Origin: Bacteroidales bacterium
Lineage (GTDB): Bacteria; Bacteroidota; Bacteroidia; Bacteroidales; Tenuifilaceae
Direction of reading: 5' to 3'
Assembly (NCBI GenBank): GCA_013141385.1
Contig: JABFRB010000006.1
Coordinates: 62,001-126,000, forward strand
Length of the DNA stretch: 64,000 bases
The notes under the pieces are model-generated. The model was not told the DNA's origin, did no database searches, and was given only the letters and a program-made list of their open reading frames with translations. The translations under genes and the position numbers were made by a program. Position 1 is the stretch's first letter. Each line of letters starts with the position of its first letter. Positions 20,972-30,946 of this stretch are shown here, piece after piece.

Positions 20972-21529
20972 CTAGTTCTTTTTAGCGTTTTTAAAAGGTA
21001 TTCCAAATTCACGGAGTAAGGCATAAGCCTCTTCATCAGATTTAGCAGAGGTAACAATAGTTATCTCCATACCAAGAATCTTATTAATTTTATCGATATC
21101 TATCTCTGGGAAGATAATTTGCTCCTGAATACCGAGGGTATAGTTTCCACGACCATCAAGTTTATCACTAATCCCTTTGAAATCGCGAATACGTGGAAGT
21201 GATACGTTAACAAGTCTCTCAAGAAACTCGAACATACGTTCACGACGAAGTGTAACCTTCAATCCAATAGGAACGTTTTTACGAAGTTTAAAGTTTGAAA
21301 TATCCTTCCTTGAGTTTGTTTGAATCACTTTTTGACCTGTAATCTGAGTTAATTCATTCTGTGCATTTTCGATAATTTTCTTATCGGCAACAGCTTGTCC
21401 AACGCCTTGGTTGATTACAATCTTTTCCAAACGGGGTACCTGCATTACGCTTTTATAGCTGAATTCCTTCATCAATGCAGGAATAATCTCCTCGTTATAT
21501 TTTTTGCTGAGGTTTGGTACGTATTCCAT
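20972..21529 (-). CDS. rplE: 50S ribosomal protein L5
   Basis: A 185-residue L5 with [60 protein letters not shown] and [16 protein letters not shown]. It binds 5S rRNA and the P-site tRNA. Its start codon overlaps the rplX stop by one base. Confidence 0.98.
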   Translation of the reverse strand: MEYVPNLSKKYNEEIIPALMKEFSYKSVMQVPRLEKIVINQGVGQAVADKKIIENAQNELTQITGQKVIQTNSRKDISNFKLRKNVPIGLKVTLRRERMFEFLERLVNVSLPRIRDFKGISDKLDGRGNYTLGIQEQIIFPEIDIDKINKILGMEITIVTSAKSDEEAYALLREFGIPFKNAKKN

Positions 21530-21852
21530 TACTTAATCTCCTCTCCTGATTTTTTAGAATAGCGAACTAGCTTACCATTCTCGTTTAACCGACGACCTAT
21601 ACGTGACGGTTTCCCAGATGTGGGATCAATTAACATTAGGTTCGAAATATGAACCGGAGCTTCCTTCTTAATAATTCCACCTTGGGGGTGCTTAGCATTA
21701 GGTTTTGTATGCTTAGATACCATGTTAACGCCTTCAACGATAGCACGGCTGTCTTTTACAATAACGCTGAGTACTCTTCCCTGTTGGCCTTTGGATTCTC
21801 CTGAGTTCACGAACACCAAATCCCCTTTTTTTATGTGTAACTTACTTGCCAT
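21529..21852 (-). CDS. rplX: 50S ribosomal protein L24
   Basis: A 107-residue L24 with a KOW motif ([20 protein letters not shown]) and [20 protein letters not shown], ending in [14 protein letters not shown]. It starts 23S rRNA assembly. Overlaps rplE by one base. Confidence 0.97.
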   Translation of the reverse strand: MASKLHIKKGDLVFVNSGESKGQQGRVLSVIVKDSRAIVEGVNMVSKHTKPNAKHPQGGIIKKEAPVHISNLMLIDPTSGKPSRIGRRLNENGKLVRYSKKSGEEIK

Positions 21853-21871
21853 CAGTGTAATAATTTACTTG

Positions 21872-22237
21872 TTATAATACCTCTGGTGCCAGGGATACAA
21901 TTTTCATATAGCTATCGCGAAGTTCTCTAGCAACTGGGCCGAAAATACGCGTTCCGCGAATTTCACCCTGCGCATTAAGAAGAACGCAAGCATTATCATC
22001 AAAACGGATGTATGAACCGTCTGGACGTCGCATCTCTTTCTTTGTGCGAACTACTACGGCCTTGGTAACAGTACCCTTTTTAACTTCGCCGCCAGGCATA
22101 GCACTTTTTACAGTAACTACTATTTTATCACCAATGCGTGCATAACGTTTTGCTGTACCGCCAAGTACTCTGATGCAAAGTACTTCCTTTGCACCGCTGT
22201 TATCAGCAACTACTAAACGACTCTCTTGTTGTATCAT
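21872..22237 (-). CDS. rplN: 50S ribosomal protein L14
   Basis: A 121-residue L14 with [60 protein letters not shown] and a GPVARELR end. It touches 16S rRNA in an intersubunit bridge and is a docking site for ribosome-silencing factor. Two bases from rpsQ. Confidence 0.98.
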   Translation of the reverse strand: MIQQESRLVVADNSGAKEVLCIRVLGGTAKRYARIGDKIVVTVKSAMPGGEVKKGTVTKAVVVRTKKEMRRPDGSYIRFDDNACVLLNAQGEIRGTRIFGPVARELRDSYMKIVSLAPEVL

Positions 22238-22239
22238 GG

Positions 22240-22503
22240 CTACTTAGCTCTTTCAATGATTTCAACTAATCTCCAGCACTTTGTTTTGCTCAAAGGGCGG
22301 ACTTCCATAATTCTAACAACATCACCAATATTTGAGGTATTAGCTTCGTCATGAGCATAGAATTTGGTAGTTCTGTTAACAAACTTACCGTAGATGGGAT
22401 GTTTTACTTTTCGTTTTACAGCAACAACTATGGATTTTTCCATTTTATTGCTTACAACGATCCCTGTTCTTTCTTTACGTAAATTTCTTGTATTCTCTTC
22501 CAT
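22240..22503 (-). CDS. rpsQ: 30S ribosomal protein S17
   Basis: An 87-residue OB-fold protein with [40 protein letters not shown] and [20 protein letters not shown], all conserved S17 blocks. It is a primary 16S rRNA binder. Five bases after rpmC. Confidence 0.98.
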   Translation of the reverse strand: MEENTRNLRKERTGIVVSNKMEKSIVVAVKRKVKHPIYGKFVNRTTKFYAHDEANTSNIGDVVRIMEVRPLSKTKCWRLVEIIERAK

Positions 22504-22508
22504 CTCTG

Positions 22509-22715
22509 TTAGCTTTTCTTGTTCTCTTTGAGATTACGTTCGCCAAGAATAGTTTTTAATCTTGCAATATTCTTGCGAGTATCAGTAATCTTCATAGGAT
22601 TATCGAGGGGCGATATGCTGTGATTAAGCTTTAGCTTAAGTAGCTGTGCTTTCTCATTATCAATACGCTCCTCCAGCTCCTTGGTTGTTAGTTCTCTTAT
22701 CTCTGCTGTTTTCAT
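22509..22715 (-). CDS. rpmC: 50S ribosomal protein L29
   Basis: A 68-residue two-helix protein with [20 protein letters not shown] and [21 protein letters not shown]29 sits at the tunnel exit beside L23 and helps dock trigger factor and SRP. Between rplP and rpsQ in standard order. Confidence 0.96.
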   Translation of the reverse strand: MKTAEIRELTTKELEERIDNEKAQLLKLKLNHSISPLDNPMKITDTRKNIARLKTILGERNLKENKKS

Positions 22716-22721
22716 AGCTCG

Positions 22722-23150
22722 TTAGATAGCTGTTTCAGTATAATCGTTACGAACAACGAACTTAGTGGCTATTGGAAGTTTTTGCGCTGCTAGGCGTAAT
22801 GCTTCCTTAGCTACCTCGAACGATACTCCTTCGGCTTCAATAATAATCCGACCTGGAGTTATAGGAGCAACAAATCCCTCAGGTGCACCCTTACCCTTAC
22901 CCATACGTACTTCGGCTGGTTTCTTGGTAATAGGCTTATCTGGGAATATACGGATCCATATTTGACCTTCACGTTTCATATAACGGGTCACTGCCTGACG
23001 AGCAGCCTCAATCTGGCGACCGGTAATCCAACATGGCTCCATCGCTTTGATTCCGAAAGAACCGAATGCAAGTTGATTGCCACGTTGAGCATTGCCTTTC
23101 ATACGGCCTTTTTGCTGCCTCCTGAACTTGGTTTTCTTTGGCTGTAACAT
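22722..23150 (-). CDS. rplP: 50S ribosomal protein L16
   Basis: A 142-residue L16 with [60 protein letters not shown] and [16 protein letters not shown]. It places the A-site tRNA. Twenty-eight bases after rpsC. Confidence 0.98.
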   Translation of the reverse strand: MLQPKKTKFRRQQKGRMKGNAQRGNQLAFGSFGIKAMEPCWITGRQIEAARQAVTRYMKREGQIWIRIFPDKPITKKPAEVRMGKGKGAPEGFVAPITPGRIIIEAEGVSFEVAKEALRLAAQKLPIATKFVVRNDYTETAI

Positions 23151-23178
23151 TTCCTAAAAGTCCTTTTAGTTCTTAAAA

Positions 23179-23910
23179 CTATTTCCTTTTCTTTCTAGGT
23201 CCGCGTTGTTGCTTTCCTTGATTAGTATTTTGATGTTGTTGAGTAGCAGGTGATGAGGCTCCTAAGTTTGGAGACAAATCACGTTTTCCGTATACTTCAC
23301 CATTGCATATCCATACTTTAATACCAATTAATCCTACTTTGGTGTGAGCCTCAGCAAGAGCATAATCGATATCAGCACGAAAGGTGTGTAATGGAATTCT
23401 ACCCTCTTTATAGGTTTCAGAGCGTGCCATTTCTGCACCTCCTAAACGACCTGAGATTTGAACTTTAATCCCTTCTGCTCCCATTCTAATAGTAGAAGCA
23501 ATTGACATCTTAATGGCACGGCGGAATGATATACGACCTTCAATCTGGCGAGCGATATTGCTACCTACGATAACAGCATCTAGTTCAGGACGTTTCACTT
23601 CGTAAATGTTGATTTGCACTTCTTTTTTAGTGATCTTCTTAAGTTCTTCCTTAAGTTTATCAACTTCTTGACCACCTTTACCAATTATGATGCCTGGTCT
23701 AGCGGTATGTACTGTAACAGTTATCAGTTTTAACGTACGCTCAATTACAATCTTTGAAATACTGGCTTTTGCAAGTCTCGCGCTGAGGTATTCGCGAATT
23801 TTGCTGTCCTCAACGATCTTTTGAGCATAGTTGTTACCACCATACCAATTAGAATCCCATCCTTTGATGATTCCTAATCTGTTTGCTATTGGATTTACTT
23901 TATTTCCCAT
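23179..23910 (-). CDS. rpsC: 30S ribosomal protein S3
   Basis: A 243-residue S3 with [20 protein letters not shown], the KH domain loop [20 protein letters not shown] and the C-terminal block [20 protein letters not shown]. The end is an Asn/Gln-rich then basic tail ([20 protein letters not shown]). S3 is part of the mRNA entry site and helicase. Confidence 0.98.
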   Translation of the reverse strand: MGNKVNPIANRLGIIKGWDSNWYGGNNYAQKIVEDSKIREYLSARLAKASISKIVIERTLKLITVTVHTARPGIIIGKGGQEVDKLKEELKKITKKEVQINIYEVKRPELDAVIVGSNIARQIEGRISFRRAIKMSIASTIRMGAEGIKVQISGRLGGAEMARSETYKEGRIPLHTFRADIDYALAEAHTKVGLIGIKVWICNGEVYGKRDLSPNLGASSPATQQHQNTNQGKQQRGPRKKRK

Positions 23911-23914
23911 CTAG

Positions 23915-24331
23915 CTAGTTTTTTGTAGTATCGTTATTAACTGCACTGTCTAAAACAACGGTAACGTGATTTGAATGCTTACGAATTCTATGTGCACGTC
24001 CCTGTGGAGCTGTCCTAATACGTTTAAGCTGTTTTCCTTGATCAACAAATATTTCCTTTACATAAAGGTTTGCTTCTTCAAGACGAACGCCTTCATTTTT
24101 TGCTTGCCAATTGGCAACTGCTGAAAGAAGTAGTTTCTCAACCTTAATTGCTGCTTCCTTAGGAGTAAACTTCAGGATGTTAAGGGCATTATTAACTTCT
24201 TTACCACGTATCATATCTACAACCAAACGCATTTTGCGGGGAGAAGATGGGCAATTGCGAAGTATTGCAAAAGCTTTCTTCTTTTTCTCCTCCTTTATTT
24301 GGTTGGCCATTAATTGTTTTCTTGCACCCAT
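23915..24331 (-). CDS. rplV: 50S ribosomal protein L22
   Basis: A 138-residue L22 with [40 protein letters not shown] and the tunnel-lining loop [20 protein letters not shown] that is the macrolide-contact region. A 22-residue Lys-rich N-terminal stretch precedes the family core. Four bases from rpsC. Confidence 0.97.
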   Translation of the reverse strand: MGARKQLMANQIKEEKKKKAFAILRNCPSSPRKMRLVVDMIRGKEVNNALNILKFTPKEAAIKVEKLLLSAVANWQAKNEGVRLEEANLYVKEIFVDQGKQLKRIRTAPQGRAHRIRKHSNHVTVVLDSAVNNDTTKN

Positions 24332-24359
24332 TGCTAAGTTTCTTTAAAAATCAATTCAC

Positions 24360-24629
24360 TTATTTCTTCTTATTACCTGCATGTCCACGGAAGGTACGAG
24401 TTGGAGCAAATTCGCCAAGCTTGTGCCCTACCATATTTTCGGTAACATATACTGGGATAAATTTATTCCCATTATGAACTGCTATGGTGTGTCCAACAAA
24501 TTCAGGAGATATCATCGACCTTCTTGACCAAGTTTTAATAACTGTCTTCTTAGTTGTAGCGTTCATGTCAACAACACGCTTATCCAACTTATAGTCAATA
24601 AAAGGACCTTTTTTGAGTGATCGACTCAT
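24360..24629 (-). CDS. rpsS: 30S ribosomal protein S19
   Basis: An 89-residue S19 with [40 protein letters not shown] and [20 protein letters not shown]. It lies in the small-subunit head with S13. Between rplB and rplV as usual. Confidence 0.98.
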   Translation of the reverse strand: MSRSLKKGPFIDYKLDKRVVDMNATTKKTVIKTWSRRSMISPEFVGHTIAVHNGNKFIPVYVTENMVGHKLGEFAPTRTFRGHAGNKKK

Positions 24630-24648
24630 AACTTACTGTTTTATCTAA

Positions 24649-25473
24649 TTACTTTTTCCTGCGTTCTATAATAAACTTGTTGGAGCTGTTCTTCGGAGAG
24701 CGTGTCTTATAGCCCTTTGCAGGGATACCCTTGCGTGAGCGTGGGTGACCTCCAGAAGCACGACCTTCGCCACCACCCATTGGGTGATCTACTGGGTTCA
24801 TAGCAACCCCTCTAGTGCGAGGACGACGTCCTAACCATCTTGAGCGACCAGCTTTACCAGATTTCTCCAGTGCATGGTCAGAGTTAGAAACAGCTCCAAT
24901 TGTAGCTTTGCACTCAGTAAGAATCATGCGAGTTTCACTGCTAGGCATCTTAATGATAGCATATTTACCTTCGCGGGCTAATAGCTGAGCATAAGATCCT
25001 GCACTTCGAGCCAACTGACCACCTTGACCAGGTCTTAACTCGATGTTGTGAATCAATGTACCCATCGGAATTTCCGATAGATGTAGCGTGTTGCCGATTT
25101 CGGGGGCAACCCCCTTACCTGACATAATAACTTGACCTACTTTTAGGCCATTAGGTGCTATTATATAACGTTTTTCACCATCTGAGTATTCAACCAAGGC
25201 GATACGTGCAGTTCTGTTTGGGTCGTACTCAATTGTTTTCACAACTGCTTCAACGCCATCACGTTCACGTAAAAAATCGATAAGCCTATATCTACGCTTA
25301 TGACCGCCACCAACATAACGCATTGTCATGCGTCCTTGGTTGTTTCTACCACCAGTCCTCTTAATAGGACGAATTAATGATTTCTCAGGTGTCGAGGTGG
25401 TTATATCATCGAAAACACCTATAACTTTATGTCTCTGTCCTGGTGTAACAGGTTTTAGTTTCCTTACAGCCAT
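24649..25473 (-). CDS. rplB: 50S ribosomal protein L2
   Basis: A 274-residue L2 with the OB and SH3-like domains ([40 protein letters not shown]) and the conserved C-terminal loop [20 protein letters not shown] holding the His important for peptidyl transfer. Five bases from rplW. Confidence 0.99.
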   Translation of the reverse strand: MAVRKLKPVTPGQRHKVIGVFDDITTSTPEKSLIRPIKRTGGRNNQGRMTMRYVGGGHKRRYRLIDFLRERDGVEAVVKTIEYDPNRTARIALVEYSDGEKRYIIAPNGLKVGQVIMSGKGVAPEIGNTLHLSEIPMGTLIHNIELRPGQGGQLARSAGSYAQLLAREGKYAIIKMPSSETRMILTECKATIGAVSNSDHALEKSGKAGRSRWLGRRPRTRGVAMNPVDHPMGGGEGRASGGHPRSRKGIPAKGYKTRSPKNSSNKFIIERRKK

Positions 25474-25478
25474 TTCAC

Positions 25479-25769
25479 TTAAATGTTGCTATAAAAATCA
25501 ATCTTTTCACCTTCTTTTAACGTCACTATGGCTTTCTTGAAACTATTTGTTTTTCCGGATAGAAAACCGGATTTTGTATAGCGTGATTTCAATTTACCTG
25601 CGTAACGAATTGTATTTATCGAATTGACGGTTACACCGTATAACTCTTCAATGGCCTTTTTAATCTGTAACTTGTTAGCACTTTTCTCGACAATAAAACC
25701 ATATTGGTTTAATTTCTCGCTTAAGCGTTCCATCTTCTCTGTTACTATTGGCCTTATCAAAATGTTCAT
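25479..25769 (-). CDS. rplW: 50S ribosomal protein L23
   Basis: A 96-residue L23 with [40 protein letters not shown] and [17 protein letters not shown]. It is the trigger-factor and SRP docking point at the tunnel exit. Eleven bases after rplD. Confidence 0.97.
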   Translation of the reverse strand: MNILIRPIVTEKMERLSEKLNQYGFIVEKSANKLQIKKAIEELYGVTVNSINTIRYAGKLKSRYTKSGFLSGKTNSFKKAIVTLKEGEKIDFYSNI

Positions 25770-25780
25770 CGCTCTTTAGT

Positions 25781-26413
25781 TTATGATACTTTAAACATCT
25801 TATGTAATACGTCAACCGAACTCTCTACCAGAACAAGTGTATTTGCATCAAGAACTTCGTATGTATTTAAAGATGATGCTAATACAACTTTTTGTCTCTG
25901 TAAATTTCTGGAGGACAAATATATATTTTTATTTGGTTCGCTTAGCACAAATAAAGACTTTTTGTCGCCAATATTAAGATTAGTGCAAATTGAGATAAAT
26001 TCTTTGGTTTTAGGAGTATCAAAATTGAAGTCTTCTATAACCAAAATCTTATTATCTAAAATTTTGTGTGCTAATGCACTTTTACGCGCTAACTGCTTAA
26101 CCTTTTTGTTGAGTTTCGATTCGTAATCACGTGGTCTTGGTCCAAATACTCTTCCACCACCACGGAATAAGGGAGATTTGATACTACCGGCACGTGCTGT
26201 ACCAGTACCTTTTTGCCTCTTTAGTTTGCGAGTACTACCGGATATTTCGTTACGCTCTTTCGATTTGGATGTACCTTGACGTTGATTATTAAGATATTGT
26301 TTAACATCAAGGTAAATTGCGTGATCGTTTGGTTCAATGGCAAAAATGCTATCATTGAGTTCGATCTTTCTTCCGGTTTCCTTTCCAGCTATATTTAGTA
26401 CTTTAACTTCCAT
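25781..26413 (-). CDS. rplD: 50S ribosomal protein L4
   Basis: A 210-residue L4 with [20 protein letters not shown] and [20 protein letters not shown], the extended tunnel loop, and a Rossmann-like globular part. In E. coli L4 also regulates the S10 operon; no equivalent leader hairpin was identified here. Overlaps rplC by one base. Confidence 0.98.
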   Translation of the reverse strand: MEVKVLNIAGKETGRKIELNDSIFAIEPNDHAIYLDVKQYLNNQRQGTSKSKERNEISGSTRKLKRQKGTGTARAGSIKSPLFRGGGRVFGPRPRDYESKLNKKVKQLARKSALAHKILDNKILVIEDFNFDTPKTKEFISICTNLNIGDKKSLFVLSEPNKNIYLSSRNLQRQKVVLASSLNTYEVLDANTLVLVESSVDVLHKMFKVS

Positions 26414-27033
26414 TATTTCTCAATAATTAAATATGAACCTTTAGCACCTGGAATAGATCCCTTTACGAGGAGCAGATTGTTCTCAGGGATTACCTTTAAT
26501 ACACGTAGGTTGGTAATTTTAACTTTATCACCGCCTGTGCGTCCTGGTAATCTTTTTCCTGGGAATACACGAGAAGGGAAGGATGATGCACCCATTGATC
26601 CAGGAGCCCTTAAGCGGTTATGTTGTCCGTGGGTTTGTCCACCAACACCTCCGAAACCGTGACGTTTTACAACGCCCTGGAATCCTTTACCTTTAGTAAT
26701 ACCCGAAACATCAACCCATCGATCATCATTGAAGATATCAACTGTGATAACATCACCTAACTGGTGATCTTTATCCCAATCCCTAAATTCAATAACTTTA
26801 CGTTTAGGTGTTGTGTTCGCTTTTTTGAAGTGACCCAGTAAGGGTCGTCCGGTGTGCTTCTCCTTCTTGTCATCGAAAGCGAGTTGAACAGCGATGTAGC
26901 CATCCTTCTCGTTTGTTTTGACCTGAGTAACTACGCAGGGACCAGCTTCAATCACAGTGCATGGTATGTTCTTACCCTCGGCACTGAATACGGAAGTCAT
27001 TCCGATTTTACGTCCAATTAATCCTGCTGACAT
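26413..27033 (-). CDS. rplC: 50S ribosomal protein L3
   Basis: A 206-residue L3 with [40 protein letters not shown] and [20 protein letters not shown], the conserved loop reaching toward the peptidyl-transferase centre. It initiates 50S assembly with L24. Follows rpsJ by 24 bases. Confidence 0.98.
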   Translation of the reverse strand: MSAGLIGRKIGMTSVFSAEGKNIPCTVIEAGPCVVTQVKTNEKDGYIAVQLAFDDKKEKHTGRPLLGHFKKANTTPKRKVIEFRDWDKDHQLGDVITVDIFNDDRWVDVSGITKGKGFQGVVKRHGFGGVGGQTHGQHNRLRAPGSMGASSFPSRVFPGKRLPGRTGGDKVKITNLRVLKVIPENNLLLVKGSIPGAKGSYLIIEK

Positions 27034-27057
27034 TTTTTAGTCAATTAATGATCAAAC

Positions 27058-27363
27058 TCATACTTTAATTTCTACTTCGACTCCAGATGGAAGTTCGAGC
27101 TTCATTAGGGCATCGATAGTCTTCGGGGTGGAGCTGTAGATGTCGAGTAAACGTTTGAAAGAGCTGAGTTCAAATTGCTCTCTCGATTTTTTGTTAACGA
27201 ACGTGGAGCGGTTTACAGTAAAAATCCGCTTGTGTGTAGGTAGCGGAATAGGACCACTCACCACAGCGCCTGTTGCTTTTACAGTCTTCACGATCTTCTC
27301 GGCAGACTTGTCAACCAGGTTGTGGTCATACGATTTTAGTTTAATTCTAATTTTCTGGCTCAT
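27058..27363 (-). CDS. rpsJ: 30S ribosomal protein S10 (NusE)
   Basis: A 101-residue S10 with [40 protein letters not shown] and [14 protein letters not shown]. It is both a ribosomal protein and the NusE partner of NusB/NusG. It follows fusA by only 23 bases with no tuf gene between, the Bacteroidetes arrangement that joins the str and S10 operons. Confidence 0.98.
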   Translation of the reverse strand: MSQKIRIKLKSYDHNLVDKSAEKIVKTVKATGAVVSGPIPLPTHKRIFTVNRSTFVNKKSREQFELSSFKRLLDIYSSTPKTIDALMKLELPSGVEVEIKV

Positions 27364-27386
27364 TGCTATTACTGCTAAGTAATTTT

Positions 27387-29504
27387 TTATTCTTCTTCCT
27401 TAATTACTTTACCACTTGTGCTTTCAATAATCGTCTTTGAAATATTGGTAGGAACCTCAGCATAATGAGAAAACTCCATTGTTGATGTTGCTCTACCAGA
27501 AGTAAGAGTACGAAGTACTGTTACATATCCAAATTGTTCAGAAAGTGGCACTTTGGCTTTAATAACTCGGGCAACACCTTTAGATTCCATCCCTGTGATT
27601 TGTCCTCGGCGTTTATTGAAATCGCCAATTACATCACCCATGTACTCTTCTGGGGTTACCACTTCAACCGACATAATTGGTTCAAGTATAACTGGGCTTG
27701 CCTTAGGGCAAGTATGACGGAATGCTTGGCGAGCACAAATTTCGAATGACAGAGCATCGGAGTCTACAGCATGGAATGAACCATCTGTTACAATCACCTT
27801 CATGCTTGGCATCGAGTAACCAGCCAAAACACCATTCTTCATAGCCGAAGCAAATCCCTTTTCAATTGAAGGAATGAATTCCTTGGGGATATGTCCGCCC
27901 TTAACATCATTAACGAATTGCAAACCTGTAACACCCTCATCGGCTGGTCCAATTTCAAAGATGATATCAGCAAATTTACCTCTACCACCAGATTGTTTCT
28001 TGAACACTTCACGATGGTTTACAGATTTTGTGATACACTCTCTGTATGCAACCTGAGGAGCACCTTGGTTGATATCTACGCTAAATTCTCTTCTTAGTCG
28101 GTCTACAATGATCTCAAGGTGGAGTTCACCCATTCCTCTGATAATAGTTTGACCACTATCCTCATCGGTATGAACTCTGAAAGTTGGATCCTCTTCGGAA
28201 AGTTTGTTCAAAGCCAACCCCAGTTTATCCATATCTTTTTGAGTTTTTGGCTCTATTGCCAAACCGATAACTGGCTCGGGAAAAGTCATTGATTCCAGTG
28301 CAATAGGATGCTTCTCGTCGCAAACAGTATCGCCTGTACGTAGGTCTTTGAAACCTACTGCAGCACAAATATCTCCAGCTTCGCAGAATTCTATTGGATT
28401 CTGTTTATTCGCATGCATTTGGTAAAGACGGCTGATACGATCCTTCTTACCACTGCGAACGTTATAAACATAACTTCCACTATCCAATTTTCCTGAGTAA
28501 ACACGAATAAATGCTAAACGACCAACATAAGGGTCGGTAGCAATTTTGAATGCAAGACCACAAAATGGCTCGTTAGCATCTGGCTTACGTGTTTCTTCTT
28601 TTTCACTATCAGGATTAATCCCCGTAACGGCACCTTTATCAAGTGGGCTAGGGAGGAATGCAATAACTGAGTCAAGAAGAATTTGAATCCCTTTATTTTT
28701 GAAAGCAGCACCACAAAGTACAGGAATAACTGTCATACTAATAGTGGCGGTGCGAATAGTCTGAGTAATCTCATCTTTTGTGATTGATTCAGGGTCATCG
28801 AAGAAACGCTCGAGTAGATCATCATTGAAACCTGCAACGGCCTCGATTAATTTTCCACGCCATTCAGCGGCTTCTTCTTTCATTTCGGAAGGAATCTCTT
28901 CGTATCTGAAATCTAACGTATTTGTTTTTGGATCTTCAAACCAAATAATGGCTTTGTTTGCAATTAAGTCAATAACGCCTCTAAAAGTTTCCTCAGCACC
29001 AATTGGTAATTGGATAGGAACGGCGTTTGCACCTAATTTTTCTTTGATTTGCGTAACAACCGATAGAAAATCAGCTCCTGTACGATCCATCTTATTGATG
29101 AATGCAATTTTAGGAACACCATATTTATCGGCTTGACGCCAAACGGTCTCGCTTTGTGGTTCAACTCCACCAACTGCGCAGAAAGTTGCAACGGTTCCAT
29201 CAAGAACACGAAGCGAACGCTCAACCTCAACAGTGAAATCTACGTGACCAGGGGTGTCAATTATGTTTACTTGGTATTGCTGATTGTTATACTTCCAAAA
29301 AGTAGTAGTTGCAGCAGATGTAATTGTAATACCTCTCTCCTGCTCCTGAACCATCCAGTCCATGGTAGCAGCTCCATCGTGAACCTCTCCAATTTTATGT
29401 GTTTTACCCGTATAATATAGAATACGCTCGGTAGTTGTTGTTTTACCAGCGTCAATGTGGGCCATGATTCCTATATTACGAGTAAACCTTAAATCTCTGC
29501 TCAT
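27387..29504 (-). CDS. fusA: Elongation factor G
   Basis: A 705-residue translocase GTPase with all G motifs intact: [15 protein letters not shown] (P-loop), [11 protein letters not shown] (switch I), DTPGHVDF with the catalytic His, and [10 protein letters not shown]. Domains II-V follow, including [18 protein letters not shown] and [17 protein letters not shown]. It drives tRNA-mRNA translocation and ribosome recycling. It is the canonical copy, in contrast to the diverged paralogue encoded on the other strand beyond rpsL. Confidence 0.98.
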   Translation of the reverse strand: MSRDLRFTRNIGIMAHIDAGKTTTTERILYYTGKTHKIGEVHDGAATMDWMVQEQERGITITSAATTTFWKYNNQQYQVNIIDTPGHVDFTVEVERSLRVLDGTVATFCAVGGVEPQSETVWRQADKYGVPKIAFINKMDRTGADFLSVVTQIKEKLGANAVPIQLPIGAEETFRGVIDLIANKAIIWFEDPKTNTLDFRYEEIPSEMKEEAAEWRGKLIEAVAGFNDDLLERFFDDPESITKDEITQTIRTATISMTVIPVLCGAAFKNKGIQILLDSVIAFLPSPLDKGAVTGINPDSEKEETRKPDANEPFCGLAFKIATDPYVGRLAFIRVYSGKLDSGSYVYNVRSGKKDRISRLYQMHANKQNPIEFCEAGDICAAVGFKDLRTGDTVCDEKHPIALESMTFPEPVIGLAIEPKTQKDMDKLGLALNKLSEEDPTFRVHTDEDSGQTIIRGMGELHLEIIVDRLRREFSVDINQGAPQVAYRECITKSVNHREVFKKQSGGRGKFADIIFEIGPADEGVTGLQFVNDVKGGHIPKEFIPSIEKGFASAMKNGVLAGYSMPSMKVIVTDGSFHAVDSDALSFEICARQAFRHTCPKASPVILEPIMSVEVVTPEEYMGDVIGDFNKRRGQITGMESKGVARVIKAKVPLSEQFGYVTVLRTLTSGRATSTMEFSHYAEVPTNISKTIIESTSGKVIKEEE

Positions 29505-29542
29505 CCTTATCTCTTTCTATCTAATATTCCTTCTCTCAACCA

Positions 29543-30019
29543 CTAAAATCTGAAATGAGCAAAAGCTTTATTGGCTTCGGCCATCTTATGCATATCCTCT
29601 TTCTTCTTGAATGCAGCACCTTCCTCGTTGAAAGCAGCCATGATTTCGGCAGCAAGCTTATCGCTCATGCCTCTACCAGTACGCTTACGTGAGTAAAGAA
29701 TCATGTTTTTCATGGAAAGAGAGATCTTACGATCGGGGCGAACCTCCATTGGAACCTGAAAGGTTGCACCACCAACGCGGCGGCTCTTAACTTCTACCTG
29801 AGGGGTAATGTTTTCAAGAGCTTTTTTCCAGATCTCAAGAGGAGTCTTCTCAGAGTCCTTCATCTTATTAGAAACAATTTCTAACGCATCGTAAAAGATG
29901 TTAAACGATACGCTTTTCTTACCGTTTACCATTAAGTTATTCACAAAACGGGTTACCAAAGTATCGTGAAACTTTGGATCGGGGAGAATGATTCGTTTTT
30001 TTGGTTTAGCTTTTCTCAT
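29543..30019 (-). CDS. rpsG: 30S ribosomal protein S7
   Basis: A 158-residue S7 with [40 protein letters not shown] and [20 protein letters not shown]. It organises the 16S 3-prime major domain next to the E site. In E. coli S7 autoregulates the str operon; not visible here. Confidence 0.98.
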   Translation of the reverse strand: MRKAKPKKRIILPDPKFHDTLVTRFVNNLMVNGKKSVSFNIFYDALEIVSNKMKDSEKTPLEIWKKALENITPQVEVKSRRVGGATFQVPMEVRPDRKISLSMKNMILYSRKRTGRGMSDKLAAEIMAAFNEEGAAFKKKEDMHKMAEANKAFAHFRF

Positions 30020-30044
30020 CGCTGTAAATCTTCAAGAGGTTAAC

Positions 30045-30422
30045 TTATTTTTTCTTAGGTCTCTTAGTACCGTACTTCGAACGACGTTGGTTACGACCTT
30101 CTACGCCAGAAGCATCGAGGGTACCTCGAATTAAGTGGTAACGAACACCAGGTAAATCTTTTACCCTGCCACCACGAATAAGCACTATAGAGTGCTCTTG
30201 AAGATTGTGACCTTCTCCAGGAATGTAAGCGTTCACCTCCTTACCGTTGGTGAGCCTAACCCTGGCAACCTTTCTCATAGCCGAATTCGGTTTTTTAGGA
30301 GTAGTGGTGTACACACGTACACATACCCCGCGTCTTTGTGGACAAGCATCAAGCGCAGGCGCTTTACTCTTGTCGATCAGCTTAGACCTTCCTTTTCTTA
30401 CTAGCTGCTGAATTGTAGGCAT
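30045..30422 (-). CDS. rpsL: 30S ribosomal protein S12
   Basis: A 125-residue S12, the first gene of the str-S10-spc-alpha run. It has [40 protein letters not shown] and the [14 protein letters not shown] end. The two lysines whose mutation commonly gives streptomycin resistance (in TPKKPNSA and GGRVKDLPG) are wild type. A strong Bacteroidetes promoter precedes it. Confidence 0.98.
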   Translation of the reverse strand: MPTIQQLVRKGRSKLIDKSKAPALDACPQRRGVCVRVYTTTPKKPNSAMRKVARVRLTNGKEVNAYIPGEGHNLQEHSIVLIRGGRVKDLPGVRYHLIRGTLDASGVEGRNQRRSKYGTKRPKKK

Positions 30423-30467
30423 ATAAACACTAAATATTTAATTAAAAAAATGTTACAAAATGGGCTG

Positions 30468-30499
30468 CAAAGGTATTCGATTTTTTTGAAATACCACAA
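30468..30499 (-). promoter_or_regulatory. Main promoter of the ribosomal-protein supercluster
   Basis: On the minus strand TTG, 21 bases, then TACCTTTG, a full match to TTG-N17-23-TAnnTTTG. The -7 box ends 45 bases before the rpsL ATG. No other equally good site was seen within the following gene run, though internal promoters cannot be excluded. Confidence 0.7.
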
Positions 30500-30815
30500 T
30501 TTCTAACCCTTTTTTTATTGCCAATTAATGAATTAGATCGGCATTTGTTAAGCGGTCGCAAAAGTAGAGCTTTTTAGCTAATATGCAAGTTTGTTTAAAA
30601 ATATGTTGTAAAAGATAATAAATGACATATATAAAATAGATTTTTCATGAGTAGATAAAAGTTATATATTTCTAATTATCTGATAATTAAAATTTTTTTA
30701 ATGATTTACAATGGATATAAGTAATATTTTCAAAATCAAGTATCTAAAAATTAGGCGTGTTGACTTCTAAATTTAAGTTAGTTTTCGCAAAACGCTGTTT
30801 ATTTCAAAATTTTAC

Positions 30816-30823
30816 TATTTTTG
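30816..30823 (+). promoter_or_regulatory. -7 promoter box for the EF-G paralogue
   Basis: TATTTTTG matches TAnnTTTG; 18 bases upstream lies CTG, a poor -33 element. It implies an untranslated leader of roughly 120 bases, which could carry regulation. Confidence 0.45.
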
Positions 30824-30946
30824 GGGGATTTAAAAATAAGGTAGATTAATTTGACATATACAGTAATTATACCTTAATATATATGTATACATCATAAGCA
30901 TAAAAATAATTGTTTCAACAAATAACAACTTTAATACTCTGTAAGG

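Larger units (their letters stand above)
30423..30946. other. Divergent promoter region between rpsL and the EF-G paralogue
   Basis: A 524-base, very AT-rich stretch without a credible gene. It holds one promoter for the ribosomal cluster (minus strand) and a probable promoter for the EF-G paralogue (plus strand). The middle, about 30500-30780, shows nothing I can name; the length leaves room for UP-like or regulator sites. Confidence 0.7.

Noticed and set aside
27534-29455. Several 60-118 codon frames opposite and inside fusA, and similar ones inside other genes.
   Set aside because: They are other-frame shadows of strongly conserved genes, with no family features of their own.
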